Shown here piece after piece: positions 17,076 through 25,598 of a stretch of DNA of 64,000 bases. Position 1 is the first letter of the stretch. The number at the start of each line of letters is the position of its first letter. This stretch comes from a bacterium (GTDB lineage Bacteria; Bacillota; Clostridia; Lachnospirales; Lachnospiraceae). The DNA lies in the NCBI GenBank assembly GCA_004562765.1, contig SFRL01000014.1, forward strand, positions 1-64,000, given 5' to 3'. The notes below the pieces were generated by a model that ran no database searches, was not told the origin of the DNA, and saw only the letters and a list, made by a program, of their open reading frames with translations. The translations under genes and the position numbers were made by a program.

Positions 17076-18035
17076 CATCGATAAAAACTCCTCGCGCTTT
17101 ATTTCCTGTTCCGACAGACGTGTGAGTTTGTCGATATCCCGTTGGGAAACCCATGTCTTGCGCGCATTATAGTAATGGTTGACGATCTTCCAGAATTTTT
17201 CCGGATAGAGGAGCTTGAGGTAGATCTGGCAAAGTTCCCATGGGGCAAGCTCGCGCACCGAATTGTACGCCATCACCATGTCCATGCCAAGCCCGCTGCT
17301 CCAATTATGCTTTTCCAGTATCTTTCGCATAAAATTTGTCAGATCCGACACACAAAGATCGTACCGGAGCTTATCAAATCCGATGACCGCCAGCCCATCC
17401 CGCGTAAAGAGCAGATTGTGCTGGTTAAAGTCGCCATGACAGAGCTGCAGGGCTCCCTCCGGTACACACTGCGTTTTCTCCAGCTCCAACACCTTGTCTG
17501 CCTGCTCCATGTAATGCTCATAGCCCCGCAGGAATTCACTCTCAAAGGCATTCTTCTTTTTTTTCGCCCGCACATAGTTTTTTACTTTTTTCAGTTCACG
17601 TGTATGTTTCTGCGCAAGACTTTGCTGTGGCGCTGTGCGTTTTGGTTCTCCCTGCTCCTCGCATGCAGGCCGGAAACCGGACAACAGACGGTGCAGATCT
17701 GCCATGTGCCTGGTAACGCAAAGGATCTCCTGGGCATTTCGCGTATCGCACTCGCGTCCCTGAAAGGTTTTCCGCAAGAAATAGGACATCCCGTCAATAT
17801 CCGTAAAGAGAAGCGCTCCCTCGCCGGTGCGCACCAGTTCCTCCGCCAGAAAGCCCTGCTCCTCCAAATAGCGCAGTGCCTCCTCCATCAGTTCCAGCCG
17901 GTGCAAAGAGCCTGTATATTCCTTGAGCAGATAGATCCCTTCCCTGTCCGTGCACAGAATAGACCCGCGTCCTTTCATATTCCCTGTGAATTCCTTCGGA
18001 TATGCACTCAGAATCTGCTCTGCTCGATAATACAT
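17055..18035 (-). CDS. CotS-family spore coat protein / APH-like kinase fold
   Basis: A 326-residue protein of the CotS/YutH group, relatives of aminoglycoside and choline kinases found in spore coats. The kinase-like catalytic loop LCHGDFNQHNLLF is intact, and VIGFDKL stands at the metal-binding Asp position. An N-lobe Lys in YLLKEYTG could bind ATP. The C-terminal ~80 residues are helical and basic. The start is placed at the ATG after GGAGGGG rather than at the upstream in-frame ATG. No coat role has been shown for this protein; it is inferred from the family. Confidence 0.78.
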   Translation of the reverse strand: MYYRAEQILSAYPKEFTGNMKGRGSILCTDREGIYLLKEYTGSLHRLELMEEALRYLEEQGFLAEELVRTGEGALLFTDIDGMSYFLRKTFQGRECDTRNAQEILCVTRHMADLHRLLSGFRPACEEQGEPKRTAPQQSLAQKHTRELKKVKNYVRAKKKKNAFESEFLRGYEHYMEQADKVLELEKTQCVPEGALQLCHGDFNQHNLLFTRDGLAVIGFDKLRYDLCVSDLTNFMRKILEKHNWSSGLGMDMVMAYNSVRELAPWELCQIYLKLLYPEKFWKIVNHYYNARKTWVSQRDIDKLTRLSEQEIKREEFLSMLFYLVK

Positions 18036-18107
18036 AAGAAACCCCTCCAATAGATTTAAGTGACGCATTTTCCCGTCCTCTCCAATCTTATGAAAGGGTT
18101 TCTTATT

Positions 18108-19433
18108 TTATGCTTTATCCAGCTGTGAAAGCAGATACTCTCTCGTATTACACTCCGGATCTTCCAGCACAAGCTCCAGCAGTGCATGCAGCTTTTCCCC
18201 GACCGCTCTGCCCTGGGGTACACCTGCCGCCAAAAGATCCGAGCCGTCCACCGCCAGATCTTTGATGGACAGACATTGCTTTTTCTCTAAGATCTGCCTG
18301 TAAACCGCCTCGTAATCGTCTACGTAACGCAGTTTTTCTTCTTTTTTGTAATCGCTCTGCGCGCGGATATCCGCACGCTTGACCGCGAAAATGTCCGGGT
18401 ACTGTGCCTCACCGACCCGGCAGATGGCACGTCTTACGTTCCGTTCGGTCAGCGGCGGATTGTCATCATGCCAGCGGATGAGCTGTGTCACCCGCGCGGT
18501 CGTCTCATTGTCCATCTTGAGCCGGCGCAGGATCTTTCTTGCCATCTCCGCCCCCTGAGCAGGGTGTCCGTGAAAATGGTCGATGCCTGCCTCGTCAGTT
18601 GTCTTACAGAAGGGCTTTGCCACGTCGTGAAGCAGCATTGCCAGCCGCAGCACCTTTTCACACGGCACCTCCAACAGGCTATGCAGCGTGTGTTCCCCCA
18701 CACTGTAGCAGTGGTGCGGATTGTTTTGACCGGTCTCCATCATGCGGTCCAGTTCCGGCAGAAAATACGCGCTGAGCCCCGTCTCATAAAAGAGCCGCAC
18801 GTCGTCCGGGTGCACACTTGCCAGCGTTTTCAGCAGCTCTGTCTGAATGCGCTCCGCACTGATCCTCTGGATCGTATCGGACAGCGCACGGATCGCATCC
18901 AGCGTATGCGTCTCTATGTCAAACCCGAGTTGTGCCGAGAAGCGGATCGCCCGCATCATGCGCAGTGCATCTTCCGTGAAACGCTCTGTCGGCTCTCCGA
19001 CGCAGCGGATCACTCCTTTTTCCAGATCCTCTCTGCCTCCAAAGAGATCGACCAGTCCTTCCGTCTCATTGTATGCCATCGCATTGATCGTGAAGTCGCG
19101 GCGCATGAGATCATCCGTGAGGCTTCCTGTGAAACTTACTTCTTTCGGGTGTCTGCCGTCCTCATACTCTCCGTCGATCCGGTAGGTAGTCACCTCGTAG
19201 CCGGTGTGATCCAGCATGATGGTGACGGTTCCGTGCTGCAGTCCGGTGTCGATCGTACGGCGAAACAGTGCCTTGACCTGCAGCGGCTTCGCGTTCGTGG
19301 TGATGTCCCAGTCCTGCGGAACACGCCCAAGCAATGCGTCTCGCACACAGCCGCCGACGGCATAGCCCTCGTAGCCGTTTTCCTCTAATGTATGCAGGAT
19401 GAATTTTACGTGATCCGGTAGTTCTATTCTCAT
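18108..19433 (-). CDS. cca: CCA tRNA nucleotidyltransferase with HD domain
   Basis: A 441-residue class II nucleotidyltransferase that adds or repairs the 3' CCA of tRNAs. The head has GGCVRDALLG at 27-36 and the catalytic DWDITTNA at 41-48. The RRDFTINAMAY and EDALRMMRAIRF motifs B-D follow. The C-terminal part carries an HD domain (LRLAMLLHDVAKP; DHFHGHPAQG), as in clostridial members. It is functionally needed because the tRNA-Tyr in this window lacks an encoded CCA. AAGGAG sits 5 nt before the ATG. Confidence 0.94.
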   Translation of the reverse strand: MRIELPDHVKFILHTLEENGYEGYAVGGCVRDALLGRVPQDWDITTNAKPLQVKALFRRTIDTGLQHGTVTIMLDHTGYEVTTYRIDGEYEDGRHPKEVSFTGSLTDDLMRRDFTINAMAYNETEGLVDLFGGREDLEKGVIRCVGEPTERFTEDALRMMRAIRFSAQLGFDIETHTLDAIRALSDTIQRISAERIQTELLKTLASVHPDDVRLFYETGLSAYFLPELDRMMETGQNNPHHCYSVGEHTLHSLLEVPCEKVLRLAMLLHDVAKPFCKTTDEAGIDHFHGHPAQGAEMARKILRRLKMDNETTARVTQLIRWHDDNPPLTERNVRRAICRVGEAQYPDIFAVKRADIRAQSDYKKEEKLRYVDDYEAVYRQILEKKQCLSIKDLAVDGSDLLAAGVPQGRAVGEKLHALLELVLEDPECNTREYLLSQLDKA

Positions 19434-19485
19434 GCATGCTCCTTATCGTTACTCTTTCCGCGCCCTTATCCATCCTCAGAGTTTT

Positions 19486-19775
19486 GCCATGTCGGTTTTG
19501 CTCCGCGGGTTAGTGAACGGGGCTCTTTGCAAGTGCGATATGGCCTGCTCCGATTGCGTGGCGGTGTCTCGCTGTCCCTTCAGCCCCGGCTCGATGCGTC
19601 CTTCGCACACATAGCCGGGGACTTTCAACTACGACACCAGTTAGGTATTTCTACGCTCGCACCTCGCCACGCAAAAGTCGCAGCCATATTCGCACTTGCT
19701 GCGCCCCTGCATAACATCTGTCTTCCGAAAGAAATCTGGCACCAAGTTTGGATGTTATACCTAACCGAACAGAGT
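19486..19775 (+). repeat. Type II long hairpin repeat, copy 2 (core orientation +)
   Basis: The main arms GCAAGTGCGATATGG (from 19529) and CCATATTCGCACTTGC (to 19700) enclose GTGTCTCGCTGTCCCTTC at 19564-19581. The inner hairpin is a CTCGATG...GCACACATAGC block. Further nested pairings (GTTAGGTAT/ATACCTAAC) extend the structure outwards. Compared with locus 1, the core is conserved and the outer arms are different. The outer limits are approximate. Confidence 0.75.
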
Positions 19776-19790
19776 GGCATCATGTAAATA

Positions 19791-19979
19791 GTGCGTCCTC
19801 GTTCTGTACAACCACATCTGGTATCCATTTGTGCGACGGGTTCGCGCGGAGAGTACGTATAATAGCCTATCATAAGGCAGCAGAGCCAAGCTGATTTTGC
19901 TTGGTCTCTGTGCCACACGCGTGATTTACCCGGTCAGCACAACAGGATATCAGATGTGGTTGTGCTGATAAGGACGCAC
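19791..19979 (-). repeat. Type I long hairpin repeat, copy 2 (core orientation -)
   Basis: The arms GTGCGTCC and ACAACCACATCTGGTATCC pair with GGATATCAGATGTGGTTGT and GGACGCAC. The 39-nt inner hairpin is at 19876-19914, and the flanks ACCCGTCGCACAAAT and GGTAAATCACGCG (minus-strand reading) match the other copies. It sits directly downstream of proS. This and the neighbouring type II copy mirror the locus 1 pair. Confidence 0.85.
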
Positions 19980-20005
19980 CTTCACTAATTTTAAATCAAG
20001 CGAAA

Positions 20006-21445
20006 TTAGTACGCCTTACCCCAGAAGACGAGCTTCTTGGCAGGTTTTCCGCAGCAGACACATACGTCTGAGATCTGCTCCTGCTCAAAGGGCATACAAC
20101 GTGAGGTCGCTGTCGTCTCTTCCTTGATCTTGTCCTCGCAAGCCTGGTCTCCGCACCACATTGCACGGATAAAGCCCGGTTTATTCTCAACCGCATCCTT
20201 GAACGCGCCGTAAGTGGTCACGTCGGTAATATGCGAATCACGATGTGTCTTTGCACGTTCAAACATATCCTTCTGGATCGTCTCTAACAACTCCGGCAGC
20301 TTTTCTGCCACTTCGTCTAAGCCCATGACGATCTTCTCTCTCGTGTCGCGGCGGACAACCACACACTGACCTGCTTCGATATCCTTGGGTCCGAGTTCAA
20401 TGCGGACAGGTATACCACGCATCTCCTGCTCTGAGAATTTCCATCCGGGAGACTTATCGGAATCATCCAGTCTCGCGCGGATACCGTTGTTGTTAAGAAC
20501 CTCAAGCACTTCGTTTGCCTTGTCCAGCACGCCCTCTGCCTGCTGACGGATCGGGATGATCATTGCCTGAACCGGTGCAATGTGAGGGGGCAACTGCAAG
20601 CCGGAATCGTCACCGTGTACCATGATGATCGCACCGATCAGTCGTGTCGTCATGCCCCAGGATGTCTGGAACGGATGTACGAGCTGGTTGTTTTTGTCTG
20701 TGTAAGTAATGTCAAAGGCCTTGGCAAATCCGTCACCAAAATTGTGGCTCGTGCCGGACTGCAGCGCTTTTCCGTCGTGCATGAGTGCTTCGATCGTATA
20801 GGTAGCCTCTGCGCCCGCAAACTTTTCTTTCTCGGTCTTCTGTCCCTTGATGACAGGGATTGCCAGCTCCTGCTCCAAAAAGTCTGCATACACGTTCAGC
20901 ATCTGCAGGGTACGCTCCTGTGCCTCCTCTGCGGTCGCGTGGATCGTGTGTCCTTCCTGCCACAAAAACTCACGAGAGCGGAGGAACGGTCTCGTCTCCT
21001 TCTCCCAGCGTACCACCGAACACCACTGGTTGTAGTTCTTCGGCAGATCGCGGTATGAATGGATCAGGTTTTTATAAAAATCACAGAACAGTGTCTCGGA
21101 TGTGGGGCGCACGCACAGACGCTCCTGCAGCGGCTGTAATCCTCCGTGTGTCACCCACGCCACCTCCGGTGCGAATCCTTCCACATGATCCTTTTCCTTC
21201 TCTAACAGACTCTCGGGAATGAACATCGGCATGTATACATTCTCCACGCCGGTCTCCTTAAAGCGGCGATCAAGCTCCTTCTGGATATTCTCCCAGATCG
21301 CATAGCCTGCAGGCTTGATGATCATACAGCCCTTGACAGATGAATAATCGATCAGTTCTGCCTTTTTTACGACATCCGTGTACCACTGCGCAAAATCCTC
21401 CTCCATAGAGGTGATCTGCTCCACTAACTTCTTTTCCTTTGCCAT
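20006..21445 (-). CDS. proS: Prolyl-tRNA synthetase (short archaeal/eukaryal-like form)
   Basis: A 479-residue class II synthetase charging tRNA-Pro. The length and lack of the editing insertion place it in the ProS type found in many Clostridia, archaea and eukaryotes. Motif 2 (VVRWEKETRPFLRSREFLWQEGHTIH) and motif 3 near the end of the core are recognisable. The C-terminal zinc-binding-like Cys residues (CMPFEQEQISDVCVCCGKPA) and terminal KAY are also characteristic. Expression is controlled by a proline T-box leader upstream. Confidence 0.96.
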   Translation of the reverse strand: MAKEKKLVEQITSMEEDFAQWYTDVVKKAELIDYSSVKGCMIIKPAGYAIWENIQKELDRRFKETGVENVYMPMFIPESLLEKEKDHVEGFAPEVAWVTHGGLQPLQERLCVRPTSETLFCDFYKNLIHSYRDLPKNYNQWCSVVRWEKETRPFLRSREFLWQEGHTIHATAEEAQERTLQMLNVYADFLEQELAIPVIKGQKTEKEKFAGAEATYTIEALMHDGKALQSGTSHNFGDGFAKAFDITYTDKNNQLVHPFQTSWGMTTRLIGAIIMVHGDDSGLQLPPHIAPVQAMIIPIRQQAEGVLDKANEVLEVLNNNGIRARLDDSDKSPGWKFSEQEMRGIPVRIELGPKDIEAGQCVVVRRDTREKIVMGLDEVAEKLPELLETIQKDMFERAKTHRDSHITDVTTYGAFKDAVENKPGFIRAMWCGDQACEDKIKEETTATSRCMPFEQEQISDVCVCCGKPAKKLVFWGKAY

Positions 21446-21469
21446 GATGATTCTCCTTTTTCCGTATCA

Positions 21470-21775
21470 AAATATAAAACCGCCGGAACAATCAATCCCT
21501 CCTCACAGGGACCGATTCTCTCGGCGGTACCACCCTTGTTCATATATGTGCCGCAATCCGTTCTCTCAGCCGGTGTCTGTGCACCCTGATCTGACCGATA
21601 TTTCCTCTCACATACATACACTCGATTCGCCCTTAACGCAGACGCTACGTTGTGTTTCGCAACCAGCAGGCGCTCACACAAAGCTCCGAGGCAGGTTCGG
21701 GGACTCGTCACCGGAAATCTCTCAGCACTGATCTCCTCTCTGTAAGGCACGTTTGTTCCGTACTATTCCTCTTCG
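21470..21775 (-). promoter_or_regulatory. T-box leader of proS (proline specifier)
   Basis: The minus-strand transcript shows the diagnostic T-box AAGGGTGGTACCGCC at about 21522-21537. Stem I carries GAACCTGCC, so the specifier codon reads CCT (Pro). A terminator follows, pairing ACCGCCG with CGGCGGT ahead of TTTTATATTTT. Uncharged tRNA-Pro would stabilise the antiterminator and permit proS transcription. The specifier position was read from the motif without folding software. Confidence 0.9.
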
Positions 21776-21814
21776 ACGCTCATTTATATAGGATTGTGTC
21801 CAGCTAGTGCCTAT

Positions 21815-21842
21815 TTTATAACCGCGGAGCGGGGATTGTCAA
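21815..21842 (-). promoter_or_regulatory. proS sigma-A promoter
   Basis: TTGACA, a 16-bp spacer and TATAAA on the minus strand, just upstream of the T-box leader. Confidence 0.78.
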
Positions 21843-21940
21843 CCTCAATTTCTGTATTTCAAAAACCGATTGTATTTTCCCACTCAATAGGGTAAACTTA
21901 ACCTTAACTTACATCATTTTACAGAGGAGGTCATGTACTT

Positions 21941-23062
21941 ATGGAAAAGGCACCTGTTTATTTCACCACATTCAAGGCAACAGAGCATGAAAATCTGCTG
22001 CAGAAGCTTCACCGGCTCATGAAGACCGCGGGCTTTGAGCAGATCGATTTTAAGGATAAATACGCTGCGATCAAGATCCACTTTGGTGAATACGGCAATC
22101 TGTCCTTCCTGCGCCCCAACTACGCGAAGGTGGTTGCGGACTACGTGAAGGAGCTGGGCGGCAAGCCGTTTCTGACCGATTGCAACACACTGTATGTGGG
22201 CAGCCGCAAAAACGCGCTGGATCATCTGGACACCGCTTATGTGAACGGTTTTTCTCCACTGCAGACCGGCTGTCATGTGCTGATCGCGGACGGCTTGAAG
22301 GGAACAGATGAAGTAAAAGTTCCGATAAAAGGGGATTACGTTACTGAGGCAAAGATCGGTCGAGCGGTCATGGATGCGGATATCTTTATCTCTCTGACTC
22401 ACTTTAAGGGGCACGAGGCTACCGGCTTTGGTGGTACCATGAAAAATATCGGTATGGGTTGCGGTTCCTGCGAAGGCAAGAAGGAGCAGCATTGTGACGG
22501 CAGACCCAGCGTTGCCCGTCCCGAGGACTGTATCGGCTGTGGTGCCTGCGCACGCATCTGTGCGCACGACGCACCGGTCATTGCAGACGGAAAGGCAACC
22601 ATCGACCACAACAAATGTGTTGGCTGCGAGCGCTGTATTGCAACCTGTCCGAAGCATGCAATTGAGACCGATTCCGAGGATGCTGTCACCATGTTGAACT
22701 ATAAGATCGCAGAGTATTCTCTGGCTGTGTGTCAGAATCGCCCGTGCTTCCACGTATCACTGATCTGTGACGTATCACCGAACTGTGACTGCCACGCAGA
22801 GAACGACATCCCCATCATCCCGAATGTGGGTATGCTGGCTTCCTTTGATCCGGTAGCTCTGGATCAGGCCTGCGCGGATCTGTGCAACCAGCAGACACCG
22901 ATCCCGGCAAGTATCCTTGGCGAAAATCTTGAAAAGTACGGAAACGAGGAAGGACATGATCACTTCCACATGACACATCCCGATACCGAGTGGAAATCCT
23001 GCATTGAACACGCAGTAAAGATCGGTCTCGGCACGAATGAATACGAATTAATTACCATTTAA
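21941..23062 (+). CDS. DUF362 protein with two [4Fe-4S] ferredoxin motifs
   Basis: A 373-residue cytosolic protein. An N-terminal DUF362 domain (KIHFGEYGN; FLTDCNTLY; SLTHFKGHEATGFGGTMKNIGMG) is followed by a bacterial 2[4Fe-4S] ferredoxin module. The first cluster motif is CIGCGACARIC near residue 198 and the second CVGCERCIATC near 226. A further Cys/His-rich segment (CDVSPNCDCH) follows. The family is widespread in anaerobes and its reaction is unknown; an electron-transfer or iron-sulfur role is inferred. GAGGAGGT precedes the ATG. It is a single-gene unit with a terminator directly after. Confidence 0.88.
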   Translation: MEKAPVYFTTFKATEHENLLQKLHRLMKTAGFEQIDFKDKYAAIKIHFGEYGNLSFLRPNYAKVVADYVKELGGKPFLTDCNTLYVGSRKNALDHLDTAYVNGFSPLQTGCHVLIADGLKGTDEVKVPIKGDYVTEAKIGRAVMDADIFISLTHFKGHEATGFGGTMKNIGMGCGSCEGKKEQHCDGRPSVARPEDCIGCGACARICAHDAPVIADGKATIDHNKCVGCERCIATCPKHAIETDSEDAVTMLNYKIAEYSLAVCQNRPCFHVSLICDVSPNCDCHAENDIPIIPNVGMLASFDPVALDQACADLCNQQTPIPASILGENLEKYGNEEGHDHFHMTHPDTEWKSCIEHAVKIGLGTNEYELITI

Positions 23063-23074
23063 TAAGCAACTACC

Positions 23075-23113
23075 AAAAAGAGTCACCCGGATTGATCATC
23101 CGAGTGACTCTTT
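23075..23113. terminator. Bidirectional terminator between DUF362 and RluA-type genes
   Basis: GAGTCACCCGGAT pairs with ATCCGAGTGACTC, flanked by A-run and T-run. It overlaps the last codons of the convergent pseudouridine synthase. Confidence 0.9.
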
Positions 23114-23827
23114 CCATTCTTCAAAGCCTGCCCCGGTGGGCGTGGTCTCAAATTCCATGATCTCTCCGGTGCGCGGATGCGCAAATACCAGTCGGCAACT
23201 GCAGAGCGCCAGCGACTGCCCGGTCTGTGCGAACGCTTTCCCAGCGGGACCACTGTCAGCCCTTCCATCCTTGCTCCCGTCACCATATTTCTTATCCCCC
23301 AAAAGCGGATGCCCGATGGCGGCAAACTGCACACGGATCTGATGATGCCTGCCCGTATCCAGCCGGATGCGTAGCAGGCTTTTTTCATCTGCTGTGGCAA
23401 GACGCTCGTAGGAAAGTCTTGCCTCCTTTCCGCCGGCGGTTCCCGCAGGCACCACCGCAGAGGTGTTTGTCTTTCCATCCTTCTTCAGCGTATGTATGAG
23501 TGTGCCGGATTCCTCCGTCACACCGGTCACCACTGCCAGATATTCCTTTGCGAAATCACCTCCGCGGATCCCGGCGCTTAAAGATGCTGCCGTCTCCTTT
23601 GTCTTTGCCAGCACCAGCAGCCCTTCCACCGGCTGATCCAGGCGGTGTACAATGCCTATAAACGCCGCTTCTCCATTTGATACCCGGCGGTTTATGAGCA
23701 AGCTCACCAGATCCTGCTGCCGCGGATCTCTCGTCTCCACCGCCAGAAAGGGCGGCTTGTGCACAACGATCACCTCCGCGTCCTCATAGCGTATCATCCG
23801 CTCCATCTGCTGTCTCGTCACTCTCAT
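23096..23827 (-). CDS. RluA-family pseudouridine synthase
   Basis: A 243-residue single-domain pseudouridine synthase acting on rRNA or tRNA uridines. The catalytic motif HRLDQPVEGLLVLAKT contains the essential Asp, and the later RIRLDTGRHHQIRVQFAAIGHPLLGDKKYG block is typical. It lacks an N-terminal S4 domain, so the exact RNA site cannot be assigned. The start is the ATG with GGAGG six bases upstream, inside the 3' end of the permease gene (44-bp overlap), so translation is probably coupled. Confidence 0.9.
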   Translation of the reverse strand: MRVTRQQMERMIRYEDAEVIVVHKPPFLAVETRDPRQQDLVSLLINRRVSNGEAAFIGIVHRLDQPVEGLLVLAKTKETAASLSAGIRGGDFAKEYLAVVTGVTEESGTLIHTLKKDGKTNTSAVVPAGTAGGKEARLSYERLATADEKSLLRIRLDTGRHHQIRVQFAAIGHPLLGDKKYGDGSKDGRADSGPAGKAFAQTGQSLALCSCRLVFAHPRTGEIMEFETTPTGAGFEEWKESLG

Positions 23828-24890
23828 TTGCATCCTCCTTTGCCACATCGTCACTGTACAGCTGCCAGATCAGAAACGCGCTGATGGGGCCAAGCAAAAA
23901 GCCTCCTCTGGAATACACCTTAACACCCACATAGACGCTGATCAGCACCGCCAGCGGCGGCACGCCGATCTTTTTCCCGATCAGCTTCGGTTCCAGACTC
24001 TGTCTGGTAAAGCTCGTGATCATATATAACACTACAAACCACAGCGCCGACACATACCGCCCGCTCAAAAGACGCCACAGCGCCCAGGGCAGAAAGCAGA
24101 CGCCGGTGCCGAGGAAGGGCAGCGCGTCACAGATGCCGATCGCAACACCGGTCAGCAGCCAATACCGCTCCCGCGCCACCAAAAGCCCCAGCACACAGAT
24201 CCCCGTGATGGTGCCGATAATGATCATCTGTGCCTTAACATAAGTCCAGCCCACCTTCCGCAGCGTCAGCCCAAAACCTGCATGAAACAGCCGCTTTGCG
24301 ATGCGACCCGCTTTCTTTTTCAGCTCATCAAACTCACTGAGCATGAGCAGCGCGCTCACGATGGTGACCAGCACATAGGCAAGCCCCCGCAGCGTCTGCG
24401 TACTCACATGCTTCCAGTTGGACATCAGCGCATCCGCATCAAAATGAAGGCTGCGTTTTTTCACCGCGTCGACAAACACGCCATAATCCTCCGGCTCCAT
24501 CACCCAGCGCCCCGTCCACGTGTGCAGTCGGTCGCAGCACGTATTCCACATCGTGCGCCCCTGAGAGAGCATCATATCCGGCAGTCCACATTTTCCTGCA
24601 TAGCTGCCGCCCAACAGCAGTAGATACAAAATGCCTCCCACAACCATCACTGCGATACAGATCCCCACAAGCAGTGCGACAAAACCCGCCGATTCCCGCT
24701 TCAGATGCAGCCTGCACTGGATCCATCTGCGCAGCGGGTACAGGGCGAAGGCAATCGCAAAGCCAATACAAAAAGGGAGTACCACCGGCAGCACATATTC
24801 CATCGTCAAATACACAGCCAGGGTAATCCCTATCAGTCTGATCCATTGGTACCATTTTAAAATATTTCCGTTTTGATTTCTTTCGTTCAT
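23784..24890 (-). CDS. AI-2E/PerM family permease, YtvI-like
   Basis: A 368-residue integral membrane protein of the AI-2E family with about seven hydrophobic segments. The DALPFLGTGVCFLPWALWRLLSG and LEPKLIGKKIGVPPLAVLISVYVG blocks resemble the sporulation protein YtvI group more than the AI-2 exporter TqsA. No ribosome binding site is clear at either candidate ATG (24890 or 24944). The one placed just before the first membrane helix was chosen. It overlaps the pseudouridine synthase start. Confidence 0.78.
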   Translation of the reverse strand: MNERNQNGNILKWYQWIRLIGITLAVYLTMEYVLPVVLPFCIGFAIAFALYPLRRWIQCRLHLKRESAGFVALLVGICIAVMVVGGILYLLLLGGSYAGKCGLPDMMLSQGRTMWNTCCDRLHTWTGRWVMEPEDYGVFVDAVKKRSLHFDADALMSNWKHVSTQTLRGLAYVLVTIVSALLMLSEFDELKKKAGRIAKRLFHAGFGLTLRKVGWTYVKAQMIIIGTITGICVLGLLVARERYWLLTGVAIGICDALPFLGTGVCFLPWALWRLLSGRYVSALWFVVLYMITSFTRQSLEPKLIGKKIGVPPLAVLISVYVGVKVYSRGGFLLGPISAFLIWQLYSDDVAKEDANESDETADGADDTL

Positions 24891-24977
24891 AACTGTAGTA
24901 TGTACGCTGCGCGAAAGAATCTCTCTGGAAGTTCTATCCGCCATTGTCTATGTACAGCCGAAATCAACGGTTTTCCA

Positions 24978-25340
24978 TTATTTTCCGATCACAGCCTCCA
25001 CACCGGAGATCATGCGCGTCGCTTCCAGCGGTTTTGCCATAAAGCCCGCTGCTCCCAGCGCTCCACCCTTTTCACAGGTCTCCGGGCTGACATCCGCGGT
25101 CAGGAAAATGACCGGAATATCGATCCAGTCCGCATTGGCACGTATCTCACGCATCACTTCAAAGCCATCCATCTCCGGCATCAGGACATCCAAAAGGATC
25201 AGATCCGGAATATTTTTTGAAAGATAATTTAGCGCCATCTTTCCGGATGGCACCGGGATCACCTTGTATGCCGGTGATAACATCTTCATCGCATTGCTCA
25301 GATTTAATTTATCATCATCTACAACCAGTATTGTCTTCAT
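24978..25340 (-). CDS. Stand-alone receiver-domain response regulator
   Basis: A 120-residue CheY-like receiver with no output domain. The acidic pocket is DDD at residues 8-10, the phosphoacceptor Asp is in ILLDVLMPEMDG near 53, and the switch Thr (FLTAD) and Lys (MAKPLE) are in place. Such proteins act in phosphorelays or by binding partners. It could receive phosphate from the kinase encoded upstream or from an HD-GYP-linked pathway, but the sequence does not show which. Downstream on the same strand is the YtvI-like gene. Confidence 0.85.
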   Translation of the reverse strand: MKTILVVDDDKLNLSNAMKMLSPAYKVIPVPSGKMALNYLSKNIPDLILLDVLMPEMDGFEVMREIRANADWIDIPVIFLTADVSPETCEKGGALGAAGFMAKPLEATRMISGVEAVIGK

Positions 25341-25354
25341 CCTCTGTCCCTCCT

Positions 25355-25598
25355 ATTCCAATACAGCTTCGCTGTGGAACGCTTGCTTTGGCTCGCGTTT
25401 TGTTTTCTCACGATTCAAGCTCTTACAGCTTGAATCTGTATCCTACTCCCCAGATAGTGCTTCATATGCCTTTGGCATATGCAGCGCAAGCGTTCATTCC
25501 AATACAGCTTCGCTGTGGAACGCTTGCTTTGGCTCGCGTTTTGTTTTCTCACGATTCAAGCTCTACAGCTTGAATCTGTAACCTACGCCCCAGATAGT
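25355..25598. repeat. Direct duplication of a response-regulator 3' end (two ~104-bp copies)
   Basis: Copies at 25355-25458 and 25496-25598 differ by two substitutions and a one-base indel, with a 37-bp spacer. Copy 2 covers the last codons and stop of the intact regulator. Copy 1, downstream in transcription, still encodes the same TIWGVGYRFKL end and a stop on the minus strand. Small hairpins (ACAGC-TTC-GCTGT; CATATGCC/GGCATATG) lie within and between the copies and may terminate transcription. Confidence 0.88.

Noticed and set aside
25341..25562. Insertion sequence ends around the response regulator duplication
   Set aside because: The duplicated blocks are direct repeats containing a gene end. 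No transposase, terminal inverted repeats or target duplications are seen.
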